Positions 48,043 through 64,000 of a stretch of 64,000 bases of DNA are shown in pieces (position 1 is the stretch's first letter; every line of letters starts with the position of its first letter). The DNA is from Schistosoma haematobium (lineage: Eukaryota; Platyhelminthes; Trematoda; Strigeidida; Schistosomatidae). Below the pieces are notes generated by a model. The model was given only the letters and a program-made list of their open reading frames with translations, ran no database searches and was not told where the DNA came from. Where the stretch lies: positions 34,306,616 through 34,370,615 of the forward strand of contig NC_067196.1 of the NCBI RefSeq assembly GCF_000699445.3, read 5' to 3'. The position numbers and the translations under genes are program-made.

Positions 48043-50168
48043 TTACAAGTTGGTATTAAGAATTCTTAAGTAATAATTGTCCACTTTCTTCTCAACTTCC
48101 GTTGCGAAACGTTCACCATACTTTTCAATGATGCGATGCTTATGGATTCTTTGGCTTCGTTGAATACTTATATACACTTCACTCCGTCGTGGTAATGCAG
48201 TTAATGTATAATTTTGGAAGTTCTGGGTATTATGTAACTTCCATCTGCTACAATACCTAAGAAGTTGACGAGCTATGCAGTTAGTATTTCATAATTGATA
48301 TAGCTTACCTGTAAGATTTCGTCTTTTAACGTAGGCAAGTAGCATGTGACGGCAGGGATATCGACACATCATGAACGTGCTACAATTGCATTGACAACTG
48401 CTTACATCCACTTCACAATGTTGTCCGCGGTCAACCATAAACAACCAGTCGCCGCTTTCATATTCCACGTAGACGAAACGCATTTGTTTAAGTTCGTATA
48501 ACAATTTAGATCTTGCGAATGGGGTCAAAATGTTTAGCAGGGGTATAAGACGCTGTGGAGCATTATATTTATAAGATCTTCCGGCTATTACTTGATCTTC
48601 GATACTTCTTCTTGTTGACGTCATTTCACTTCATTTTAAAGCCTTGTACATACATTTGTACAGACTGTCACTTTTTCGTACATATCATTTTATTTGCCTG
48701 TTTAGCGATTCAACACGGTTATTCGTGCTGTTACCCAATGTTAAAACATGACCGTAAAACGCACGCGCCCACATTGTCTTACGTGTCATCCAAAAACGTG
48801 ACAGGTACTGACCTATCAATCTGTCCCGCCGATTTATTATTCTGTAATATTGATTAAATCTAGTGAATAAACACATTAAAAAATTACCTTCCAACCGTCT
48901 CCGCAGTTACCAATCGAGTTAAGTACGTTTTCAGTATTTTGTCGTTCGTCTAAGGGCAATTTTATACAAGCAACCATTGGTGTACCTTTTTCCGGAAAGC
49001 GCGAATTACATGAAAGGCGCACAAAATTATGTTTGCATGTCCGTGTGTTATACAGACAGCCGCATCGTGCGCAATCCATCACAAATGTTTCAGTCAACAT
49101 TGTGTCACCCATTATCTCTTTGAATTGATCTAAAATCCATATCACATCGGCACGCTTTTCCCTTCGTGTCCACGCAAACATTACAGTTCGTCCTCGACCC
49201 CAATTATCCGTCACCACTAACTGGAATAACGAATATCTACATAGTAAAATACAACGATAAACATATTCACTTTTTATTATTAGTATTATACGTAGAATCA
49301 ATGCACAAAACTTCTGGATATTTCCTGTACAGTTGTATTTGGTTATAACTACTGAGACATATTCTCGTGGCATATCCATTTTCTAAATGTTCCCTCACTT
49401 CGCCTTTCTGTCTCAGCATATCCATTACCTGCTTCCGAGTAAAACAACCTGAAATATATTTACATACACTTACCAGTGGAGAGTGTAGCTTTCATACCTT
49501 TGACATCGGCAGCAGTTACTTGCTTACCAGTTCTCTCCTTAATACTTTCGATAACTTTATCTGCTAACTCACAGTGAAGTATTACGGGCTTCAAGTTCTC
49601 TTTTTCTTCTGACGATAATCTCCTTGTCCATGGATCACATACCATCCATGAACTACTACATGGATGATTGTGGAGCATGTTGTAGGATTTGATGACATAT
49701 CCTTGCTCCTCTAGTCTTACACGGAATTTAGATTGACAATTACGGAATTTAGACCTTAAACATAAAATATTAGTTAAAGATCTTACGATTTTTGCCTCAC
49801 TTTCAAACCTTCCGATTTCCGTTTATGACCAAACGTACAATTAAACGTTACAAACAGGTATTTGAACCTGACATCCTTCAGCAATCTGCTTTCTGTGTGG
49901 ATGTAACGAGTATAAGTAGTCTGAGAAGCGATAAAATTATAATTCCATACCTTCTGGAACTCTTTTAAGGCGCTTTCAAAATCATCCCACAACACGAAAC
50001 GCTTTTTCAGTATCATACTTCGAAAGGCATCGGTTAGGTCGACTGAAATGTCACTTGAGCATGAAGCACTAAAGACAGAAATGACTAATTATTAAAAAGT
50101 TATTCCTTGCAACAATAGTAACCCAAGGAAATACTACAAATACTTAGGATTTACCTGTGACTTGACAT
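48043..50168 (-). pseudogene. Mutator-like transposase / ZSWIM-type gene with micro-introns, apparently disabled
   Basis: Minus-strand exons as read: 50168-50155, 50068-49787, 49754-49474, 49448-49271, 49236-48888, 48859-48309, 48272-48043. Introns: 86, 32, 25, 34, 28 and 36 bp. Domains in order: a FAR1/FLYWCH-like zinc finger (NCTFGHKRKSEG ... MLHNHPC), a MULE transposase domain (VLCIDSTYNTNNK with the first catalytic Asp; FVMDCARCGC with the second; QYLSRFWMTRKTMWARAF and STNNRVESLNRQ), and a SWIM finger (CQCNCSTFMMCRYPCRH). Breaks: the joint 48888/48859 does not keep phase, and two in-frame TGA codons lie at 48687-48685 and 48633-48631. It is either a decayed Mutator-like element or a host gene derived from one. 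Mutator-like elements named Curupira have been described from schistosomes; I cannot test whether this is one. Confidence 0.72.
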
Positions 50169-52469
50169 TTCGTTGAGCTTTACTACAGCTGTTGGGATCA
50201 AAGATCAAATTACAAAGCAACAACAGAGCCAAAGTGTACACTACAAAACAGAGAACGCTAAATTAATGGTTTTGGTATTTATTTCGTGCTTTTTTATGTA
50301 ACATAAGATGACTTATATATGAAAAAACTTGATACTCATGCAATCCAACCAACCCACGGCAATTGAAATACGGAATGACCGCCTCTAGTCAAGCCGTTCA
50401 AGGTCGTTGAAACGAAAGGGCGGGCACATTTCGAAAGGACCAAGCTTGTATCCTGGCACGATCTCGGTATCCTTTTGATATCACGAGATCGCCAGCAAAT
50501 ATATCTCGACTTGGTCCATTAATTGTCTTCTGATATTTGGCTTCTGGGGGATTTTATGGAGTCATTTGGCACGTGCTTTCTTGGTAGCGGTGTTCATAGT
50601 TAATCTCGACTCGACGCCACGCTACAAACTCATCATGAACATACTGAAGGAAAACGCGGAACGTTCTTTCACAGAAGGGATTAGACGTTCATAAAGCAGT
50701 AACTGAAGCATACATTGACTCAACAAGTGGACCGTCGACGCCGGTCACCAACCGCGGTCCACATGCATACGGACTGTACAAAAGCATATTGGAACTGACT
50801 ATTCTAATTTACACTGTCATGAACAAGAAAAGTACGTGGAAGAGACAGGGACAACCCACTCAAGTAGCTCTGTATACCAAGGTCGCCTGTTCATTCATAT
50901 GAGACACATTCAGACAAATGGGACAAGGGCTTTCACGCGTTTCATATTGGAAGTACTAACCACTTATGCACAAGCATTGAGAGTTTACTGAACAACATCG
51001 ACGAGTTTCGAGAATCAAGTAACGCTGGGAGCACCCATTTGAAATATGGTCATCCCAAATCCCAGAGGGTGAGCTGGCAATACTCGTCATATCCTTGTTT
51101 CTTAACGACAAAAACACTAAGAACAGGATGGATGGGATTCCTGTACCTGCTATCGTGCTTGGTGGCATGTCAAGCGTACACCTAAATGCTTATCAATTTT
51201 GATGAATCTTTATGGTGCTTGGCAAGACTCTCTGACACCTCAAGATGTTAAGTTCGAGTTATCTACAGAAAAATAACTGATGCTAACGAGTACGACAAAA
51301 TAATGCTAGGGGGATTATCCGGTACCATTCGTCTCGGAGACTCTAATATCCTAATATACATATACTTCAATCTTCCTTAAGCCAACTTCGCTGAACACAT
51401 ATGTGAAGTGGGAGACAAGTTTGCCGCATCTCTAATCTTCAACCTCATGGAAGAATTAAGCATATTAGAACTTGCGCAGTAAACGACCCGACGGAAAAAC
51501 GGTCAGACACCACCAAGCTAAGGTTGCCTATTTAAAAACGATGAATTCCTGATTGACAAACGTTCAGTCCTGGCTCTCCAAGAAAGAGGTTATCCCACCA
51601 CCACAGACTTCAGTTTTATTGACAAAACTGAACGAAGACATTCTACAAACAACAGACATTAGAACTTCAAACGTTCGAAAGTTTTAGCTTTATAGGGCAA
51701 TCTAAGGTAAATGGGCCGAGAAGCCCGCCCTCAACTAGACATTGCCGTCCACTGGTATTTCTTACTAAACAATGTATTACGCTGTACAAACCAGTCTGAT
51801 CCAAAATGGTCCCAAAATGTTACTAGCAGCTTGCATTCATGCTCAGCTTTAAAAAGTAGTGATAAGCGGGTTATGAACGAACTAGAGACGTCGACACATA
51901 TAGGCAGTTCAAAGGAGCATAGAAATAATACACAGAGGCGTTGACAGAAGATAGGCTTCAGCATTATACCAAGCTAACCAACAAATATGTCAAAAGACTA
52001 AATAAAATAGAGCATCACTCACAACCTAGAGGAGTTTCAGAAGTAAAATTGACGGTGCAACAGATACTCGAACTCTTCAAGAATAAGACTGTAATGCCCC
52101 CACTTTGGCCTGATAATACCGAAGCCTGATTTTGTTACAGAGGAGATGACGTCCCAGAGCAACTCTTCCCAGCGGTGAAGGCACGGCTGCAAGATTTCAA
52201 CAAGCACATTACACCTCATTTTGAAAAAATCCTTAACTAACTGATCGAAAAAGGTCAGACTGGATCTTCCACAGCACATAATTTCGATACAGTTCAACAA
52301 TAGAAATGGCGCTAAGTATATGGAAGATCGTTGGTTATCGAACTATCGGAGAGTGCCTCTTCAAGCAACTTTTTATCCAAGCTTCTCCAAACAGAAGCAA
52401 GCGGTACGCGTCTCGTTCCAAATTTGAAACATTGTTTGAAAAACGCGGTAGAAAAGCCAGGTTTATCTA
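50169..52469. other. Decayed, unidentified sequence
   Basis: More GC-balanced than its surroundings and with many medium open frames in changing phases (for example 51711-51944, 51941-52129, 52037-52300), as expected of an old coding element, but I match no family with confidence. Confidence 0.35.
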
Positions 52470-52700
52470 ATGGTTGGGTTTCGGAAATCACTGGAATCCA
52501 CAGGATAGAAATTTTCGCACTTTGCATATTGACATTGGGGTTTCATGTGGGCCTACGATGTTTACGGATCTAGGAACAAACACGAATGGTATGTTCCAAT
52601 ACAATCATTTCCCTTTTAAATCAGCAGCAACTATTTACATACAATTTTCTCTCCGAAAATGGATTGTGTCAACCATTGAGTACCAATATATTTAGTAATG
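52470..52700 (+). mobile_element. Possible decayed Gypsy RT fragment
   Basis: The reading TNTNGMFQYNHFPFKSAATIY resembles the Gypsy RT segment with pattern T-GLFQYNRLPFG-SAPAIF (compare TPFGLFKYNFLPFGLSCSPA in the element at 123-4234). A single motif in a frame with few neighbours; low confidence. Confidence 0.3.
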
Positions 52701-53102
52701 ACTTATACAAACAAGGTCTGTCATCTCTCTAATTGACCGAAAAGTAAAATGTAACCGGTGAAACTTTTCTCGACAGTAGTTCCCTAAAACGTGAGGGCAT
52801 TTTTATTTTCCTCGTTGAACATACCTTGGTTCATACATGGTATCAGCAGTTATCCACAGCTACTAGATAATTGAGCCCTTTAGGCAATATATTTTACAAC
52901 GATTTAAACCATCTACAAACACATTCATAAGGTAGATTATATATATTCAGTGTGGGTAGAAATGTTTTTTTCGAGGTCGTCTTTAAAAGTGATTGGATCT
53001 GAATGCAATGAATTCAGGACTGATACTTACTTTAAATGATCTGTATAGGTCAGATTGAAACATTGTATACTAGTCACAAATTTGAGCTCAAGGTATATTC
53101 GC
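52701..53102. other. Upstream region of LARS1
   Basis: AT-rich, non-coding. No splice acceptor lies close to the LARS1 ATG, unlike PSMC2, OSGEP and ASTE1. Confidence 0.45.
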
Positions 53103-59437
<6,335 letters not shown>

Positions 59438-59816
59438 GTAAGATTAACTTCATATTGTTTCACTTTCATTCGTTTTTGTTTTGTGATAGATGTTATAATT
59501 TCCCTTATTACAACTCAGCTACTCCTATCACTTAGTATTCTTGGAAATTAATTCACTCGACAAATCCCCGAATCAGAACGCAGTTGAACAGGAACGAAAT
59601 TATATTCCAAATAACAAGAGTAGATGGAAGTAGGAAGCACAATATGAAAAACGTTAGCTTATTTATAGTTTTTACATAGGAAGATTCTCGAGTGTTCACT
59701 ATCGCTAGTTGGTGGTGAAATAGTCATTCAGTGTGCCCCAGCATAATCCTACGCGGAACGTGCTTTAATCCAATCTTGGCTACTTTTACATATTATGTTG
59801 ATGTATATGCTATAAC
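59438..59816. other. LARS1 intron 8, first part
   Basis: No feature seen before the LTR-like repeat. Confidence 0.5.
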
Positions 59817-60178
59817 TGTGACGGCAGATTAGAGGACAGTGAATTATCGATCGGACCAAAGACGCACAAACACGTAAGAACGGCCTAGGGTTCTGATTAG
59901 TCCCGCTTCCATGTCTAGCTCAGCCAGTTGAGTCTAGAACACAAGTCTCAGCCTTGGAGATATGAATCGTTTTATTTCAAACACACTCTGCTTATATACC
60001 AATCAAGCAGACCACATCGTACCACAAAATAGAAAATAACATTATACAATATTGACCAGTAGGAAAATGACACATGAAATAAATATTGACCAATAAGAAA
60101 ATGACATCATCTCAAGCCCAAGGATAGCGTTAGACTTTACAGAATAATTATTGGGATATTTTCCTGAATATCCCAACA
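59817..60178 (-). repeat. LTR-like dispersed repeat, copy 2
   Basis: Minus-strand reading: TGTTGGGATATT start, TATATAAGCAGAG box, AATAAAACG signal after it, end GCCGTCACA. Similar along its whole length to 46921-47274. The TG...CA ends with a TATA box followed by AATAAA fit a solo LTR. The 10-bp arms TTGGGATATT and AATATCCCAA form a hairpin at the start in both copies. No flanking duplication was found. Confidence 0.55.
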
Positions 60179-60222
60179 GTATATAACAATGTATAATTTA
60201 CTCTGAAGAGCTGATTTACATT

Positions 60223-60621
60223 AGGGCCCCCAAACGCCCTGGTATGGCCGAGAGCGGGGTGGGTTCGCCCTCCCTCTCGAAATACTCTCACACGGCCACG
60301 CGTATACAGCCTCTGCCAGGGAAGTCCTACTCACTGCCTTCTCGTGGCGGGAGTGTTGTTTACGAAAATAAGAGGACGAAAAGCGAATGTCCGGCGCTTT
60401 AACCGGATTCCAAATCAATGGTGCACATGGGCTCCAGTATCCTACGGGAACAAATGGCGTATGAACCTTTTTTCGGTCACCGGCTACCATGGGACTGCAT
60501 CTCCTCACGATGCTCCACTGCCTTGTGGGTTAGACCATTAGGTCAAAGGCTCGGGGTGTGGCCCCTAAGATAACCACCTGCTTCGGTTTGGGCACCCGGG
60601 CAGTATCACAGCCCACACACA
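60223..60621 (+). repeat. SINE-like dispersed repeat, longest head
   Basis: GC-rich for this genome. From CCCCCAAACGCCCTGGTATG through GTGGGTTCGCCCTCCCTC, CAATGGTGCACATGGGCTC and CGATGCTCCACTGCCTTGTG to CTGCTTCGGTTTGGGCACCC and GGGCAGTATCACAGCCCACA. Related copies are at 23300, 33290 and 42477. This copy lacks the TTGTACCAATAT...AAATAAAT tail. It could equally be the head of a long element with its middle deleted. Confidence 0.5.
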
Positions 60622-60693
60622 ATTAATGAACTGAACTGTCTATGATCATGGAAACTAATTCTCTTGCTTCGACGAACATTCAAATGATTCAAA

Positions 60694-60762
60694 TATTACT
60701 ATTGCTGTTATTATTGCTATTATTATTATTATTATTGTTATTATTATTATTATTATTATTTA
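60694..60762. repeat. ATT trinucleotide microsatellite
   Basis: About 20 ATT units with scattered G interruptions. Confidence 0.9.
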
Positions 60763-61016
60763 CTACGTCGTTATTCACCCTCTTTTATTATTTATTTATT
60801 TATTTGGACACATGAATATTGGTACAAGAGAGCGCCAATATATATGCCCACACAAAACAATGAAAGTTCGAGAGGAATACAAAGAAAGAAAAAAAGCTAA
60901 GGAGCGCAAAAAAGAACAATAACGAAGAGATTGGTGTAAGGTAATGTGCTAGTAATCAGGGAATGCAAAGGTACAATCGGAAGAAATCTTTCAGGTAAGG
61001 GAGGCAGAACCACTTT

Positions 61017-61817
61017 TTATGAAGAAAGTAAAAGAAGGTTACAGCAGGATCGCCACTGGCTTCTATTCTGAGCCATATCTGATAACGTCTCTAGCCACTG
61101 TGTAGCACCATCTCTCAGACCCCAACCAGGGAGTCGTGAAGGACCGACACAAGCCAATCCTTTGCAGCTTTCTTTCATGCCACGACACCATGTCATATAC
61201 TGACCACCTCTCCGCTCTCTCCAACCAGTCTCAGAGTCGGCAAATAATGCACGACGTGGAATTCTCTGGGACGACATTCGGAGAACATGCCCAAGCCACC
61301 GAAGTCGGTGTTTCAAGATGGTAACACCAATTGAATTATCATCTCTGTGCCCGGACACACGATGCCGAACCTCTGCATTACTGACATGGTGTTGCCACTG
61401 AATGTCAGCAATCCTTCGGAGACAGCGATGATCGAACACAGAGAGTCGTCTAACGTCCTCAACTCGGAGAGGCCAGATTCCACAAGCATAGAGCAAAACT
61501 GCTCTCACCGACGCGTTGTAGATCCGACCTTTTACAGCCAGACTAACATCATGAAGGCGCCGAAAATGGCCCAGAATGGCATAAGCCACTCTGGTTTTCA
61601 CTGTACATGAATCGATCTCATCACTTACGCCACCACCAGCACTTATGCAGCTACCCAGATACACGAACTTCTCGACTACGTCTATCTGCTCACCATCCAG
61701 GGTGAGTACAGGATTGGAATCCTGCCAGTCTTGTAAGAGTACTTTGCACTTCGAAGGTGCAAAGCACATACCATACCTACGGACACTGATTGCCAACTGA
61801 TTAAGTGCGGATTGCAT
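61017..61817 (-). pseudogene. RTE RT C-terminal ORF piece
   Basis: Follows the catalytic EYADDIVLLCD box, which is split by the frame change near 61870. Reads MCFAPSKCKVLLQDW, a YLGS segment, then RRLSVFDHRCLRRI, LRWLGHVLRMSSQRIPRRA and GGQYMTWCRGM; stop at 61017-61019. Confidence 0.8.
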
Positions 61818-62329
61818 GCCTTGGGCATTATCGCACAGTAAGACAATATCGTCCGCGTACTCAAGGTCGAGAAGTCTTTTCCAGGCAACAGATCCACACC
61901 ACCATTACATACATTCATCAGAGCTGTTTCCAGAATGTCATCGATGGCAAAGTTGAAGAGGAATGGTGAGATTGGGCAACCCTGCCTAACCCCACTACTC
62001 GAATGGAACAATGGAGAGAGGTGGTTGTATGCCCTCACTCTGCCTGATTTGTTTGTGTATAGGGCTTTTAGGATGTTAATAAACTTCTCAGGCACACCCT
62101 TCTTCAATAGACAATCCCAGAGAACAGTCCTGTCCAACGAATCGAAGGCAGCCCTGATGTCAAGAAACACTAAGATTGTTGGCCTTTGATAAGTATGGCG
62201 GTGTTCTAACATTTGGCGGAGGGTGAAGATATGATCAATACATCCTCGACCAGAACGAAACCCAGCCTGCTCCTCGCGAGTCAATCTTTCTCGGGTTTTG
62301 AACAACCTACGAAGTATGATGGAAGCCAA
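61682..62329 (-). pseudogene. RTE RT core ORF piece
   Basis: ASIILRRLFKTRERLTREEQ, AGFRSGRGCIDHIFTLRQM, FLDIRAAFDSLDRTVLW (first catalytic Asp), SSGVRQGCPISPFLFNFAID. The frame is lost just before the YADD box. Confidence 0.8.
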
Positions 62330-63839
62330 TAGCTTGGACGCAATCGGAAGTAGACTTATCCCCGATAGTTGTTACAGGAACGACGTGAACCCTTTTAAAG
62401 ATAGGGACGTTTATCGACCCATTCCATGACGTTGGTACACTCTCTAGTTCCCAAACCTTTGTAAACAACGTCGTCAATTCCTTAGTCAAAAAGTCACCAC
62501 CATCTTTAAAAAGAGCCGGAGGTAAGTCATCTGGGCCAGGTGATTTGTAACGCTTCAAGAGTTGGAGTTCCTTGCGGACTTCCTCCTCGTTTGGTGGATC
62601 AGTCGTCACCGGCCATGGAGGGCAGGACAGTCTGACCGATGTTGCCGGAGCAGCAGGCCAGTTGAACTGCCCTTCGAAAAATTCTGCCCATCGTCCAAGA
62701 CGTCGATGGATGCTAGTGATTGTCATCCCATCATCCTCGCAGATTGTTTTGCACACACCAGACTTCTTGCTGCCAGTGGCTCGGATGAGTTGAAATAGCT
62801 TCCGGTAGTTGCTAGACACAGCTGCTGCCTCACGCTCATTAGCACGCTTCGACCACCAGGCTTCTCGGTCCTTACGCAAGCTTTGCCCAATTTCCTTACG
62901 TAACATCCTTCGTTTATGGTCAAACTCACGGTCACCCGGAGTAGACCGACGGGCTTCAATGAGTTGTAAGGAACCTGCAGAAACCCAGTGCTTAAAAGCG
63001 GTACGTTTCGCGAACCCACAACTGACTGTTCCCGCCATTTTCATGGCGTCATGCAATTGCAACCAATGCTCATCTATACTTTTCGGTGGAGTGGTAGCTA
63101 GCCTAGAGGCTAGCTCGGTTCGATACTTACTTGCAACAGAAGTTGCAGCCAGCTTGCTAATATCAATCCGTTGATGGTGGTCACTTCGTTGTCCACTGAA
63201 AAGTAAGGCAAGATTGACGCAGACCAAGGCATGGTCAGAGTCCAGATAGGTACTCCAAAAGGAGCGGCAGTCTTGTACACAACCACGCCAGCGGTAGCTG
63301 ATCGCGATGTGATCAATCTGAGTCCAGGCTTGAGATGCAGAGGGAGGACGCCAGGTGGCATATCGGCGATGACTGTGCCGAAAGTTAGGGCTAGCCAGAA
63401 ACAGGTTGTGGTCTGTGCAAAGTTGCAGTAGACGGTCCCCGTTATCTGACCTGCGACCAACGAGTCCCCATCGGCCACCTAAACGACTCTCTTCTGTGCC
63501 TAGACGCCCGACCTGAGCATTCAAGTCTCCGGCTAGTACTACAATATCTGTCGAACGCACTTTCTGGAGAAGAACAGATAACTGGTGGTAAAACTCATCC
63601 TTGATTGCATCCGGGCTACAATCTGTCGGGGCATAGGCGGAGATGACGAAAAGACATCGTTTCTCACGCCGATTTCTTCTCACTTTGATGGAACTTTCTA
63701 ATCTAACAGCACATAACCGACTGTTAATGGGGATCCAATCGACTAGTGCTGCCTCAGCTCTAGCGCTTAGTGCGACACCAACGCCAGCAAGACCAGACGA
63801 AGATGCCACAGGGTCCCCGGATAAGCGCACGTAAAACAA
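62307..63839 (-). pseudogene. RTE endonuclease and RT N-terminal ORF piece
   Basis: 510 codons open. Endonuclease motifs: VISAYAPTDC, LAGDLNAQVGR, YATWRPP, QIDHIAISYRWRG and DSDHALVCVNL. Then the linker LRKEIGQSLRKDREAWWSKR and RT start KSPGPDDLPPALFKDGG, SWNGSINVPIFK. A further endonuclease start (SLNIDVCCLSETRIQDSG) lies in another frame at 63767-63976. Confidence 0.82.
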
Positions 63840-64000
63840 GCTTTTGAAGCGACAGATGGAGGTCGAATTTGTAGTACTTCACCAGAGTCTTGAATACGGG
63901 TCTCGGATAGACAACAAACATCAATATTAAGACTTTCCAAAGACATAGCCAGCCCTATCTGTTGACCAACCTGCATAAGTGTGCGAACGTTGAAGGCAGC

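Larger units (their letters stand above)
60787..64000 (-). mobile_element. RTE-clade retrotransposon, long copy, AAAT-tail subfamily, open at window end
   Basis: Minus strand, continuing past 64000. Order: endonuclease (from at least 63976), RT, C-terminal tail, stop at 61017-61019, a 3' UTR of about 0.2 kb ending TTGTACCAATATTCATGTG and AAATAAATAAATAAAT. Frame changes near 63835, 62310-62400 and 61870 show it is no longer coding. The protein tail is related to the copies at 14590, 15447 and 54556, but the 3' terminus differs (AAAT repeats against CTGA repeats). Lies in LARS1 intron 8, antisense. Confidence 0.88.

Noticed and set aside
48289..48624. Separate SWIM zinc-finger gene
   Set aside because: Same frame as the upstream MULE piece and separated only by a short stretch holding the two TGA codons; one gene is more likely than two.
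60694..60762. CRISPR or minisatellite array
   Set aside because: Plain ATT trinucleotide repeat without spacers; CRISPR is not expected in an animal genome and none was seen.
62723..63431. Several open frames overlapping the RTE endonuclease in both strands
   Set aside because: Shadows of the RTE coding sequence. Similar shadows recur in the homologous fragment at 23977-24306.

Overview
This window is nuclear DNA of a flatworm, almost certainly a blood fluke (Schistosoma). The pointers are: compact eukaryotic genes whose first introns are only 25-45 bp long while later introns run to kilobases, AT-rich non-coding DNA, and dense RTE and CR1 non-LTR retrotransposons plus Ty3/Gypsy LTR elements of the kind that fill schistosome genomes. 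The genus is inferred from these features; the species cannot be read from the sequence. No bacterial operon, CRISPR array, rRNA gene or convincing intact tRNA gene was seen.

Layout. 1-9.3 kb is a transposon graveyard: a 4.1-kb Gypsy element with two short LTRs sits inside an old CR1-like element, followed by a second decayed CR1 copy and then a fairly well preserved CR1 copy on the minus strand. 9.5-22.7 kb (+) holds PSMC2 (proteasome ATPase Rpt1), eight exons encoding 433 aa, with a 10-kb fifth intron packed with RTE and other retroelement copies. 23-27 kb holds decayed SINE-like, RTE and Gypsy pieces. 27.3-30.1 kb (-) is an asteroid homolog (ASTE1-like, XPG-type nuclease fold), two exons, 725 aa. 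30.7-41.0 kb (-) is OSGEP/Kae1, four exons, 336 aa. 41.9-42.1 kb (-) may be the last exon of an unidentified gene. 42.4-47.3 kb is mostly repeats and AT-rich sequence. 48.0-50.2 kb (-) is a Mutator-like transposase gene (FAR1-type zinc finger, MULE domain, SWIM finger) split by mostly tiny introns and apparently disabled. 50.2-53.1 kb is decayed and mostly unidentified. 53.1-59.4 kb (+) contains the first eight exons (410 codons) of cytosolic leucyl-tRNA synthetase (LARS1). Its next intron contains an LTR-like repeat, a SINE-like repeat and a long minus-strand RTE copy that runs off the window end; the remaining LARS1 exons lie outside.

The four recognisable host genes are housekeeping: protein turnover (PSMC2), tRNA t6A modification (OSGEP), tRNA charging (LARS1) and a putative nuclease (ASTE1). 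They are not a functional cluster. OSGEP and ASTE1 share a strand with 0.57 kb between them, and PSMC2, OSGEP and ASTE1 each have a splice-acceptor-like AG within about 6 nt of the start codon, which fits either a 5' UTR intron or spliced-leader trans-splicing.

Exon limits are my own reading from GT/AG sites, reading phase and remembered conservation of these families. No alignment or transcript evidence was available. The most unusual objects are the micro-intron Mutator-like gene, the nested Gypsy-in-CR1 insertion with intact target duplications, the internally deleted RTE copy with its target duplication, and a SINE-like family that shares its 3' tail with one of two RTE subfamilies.
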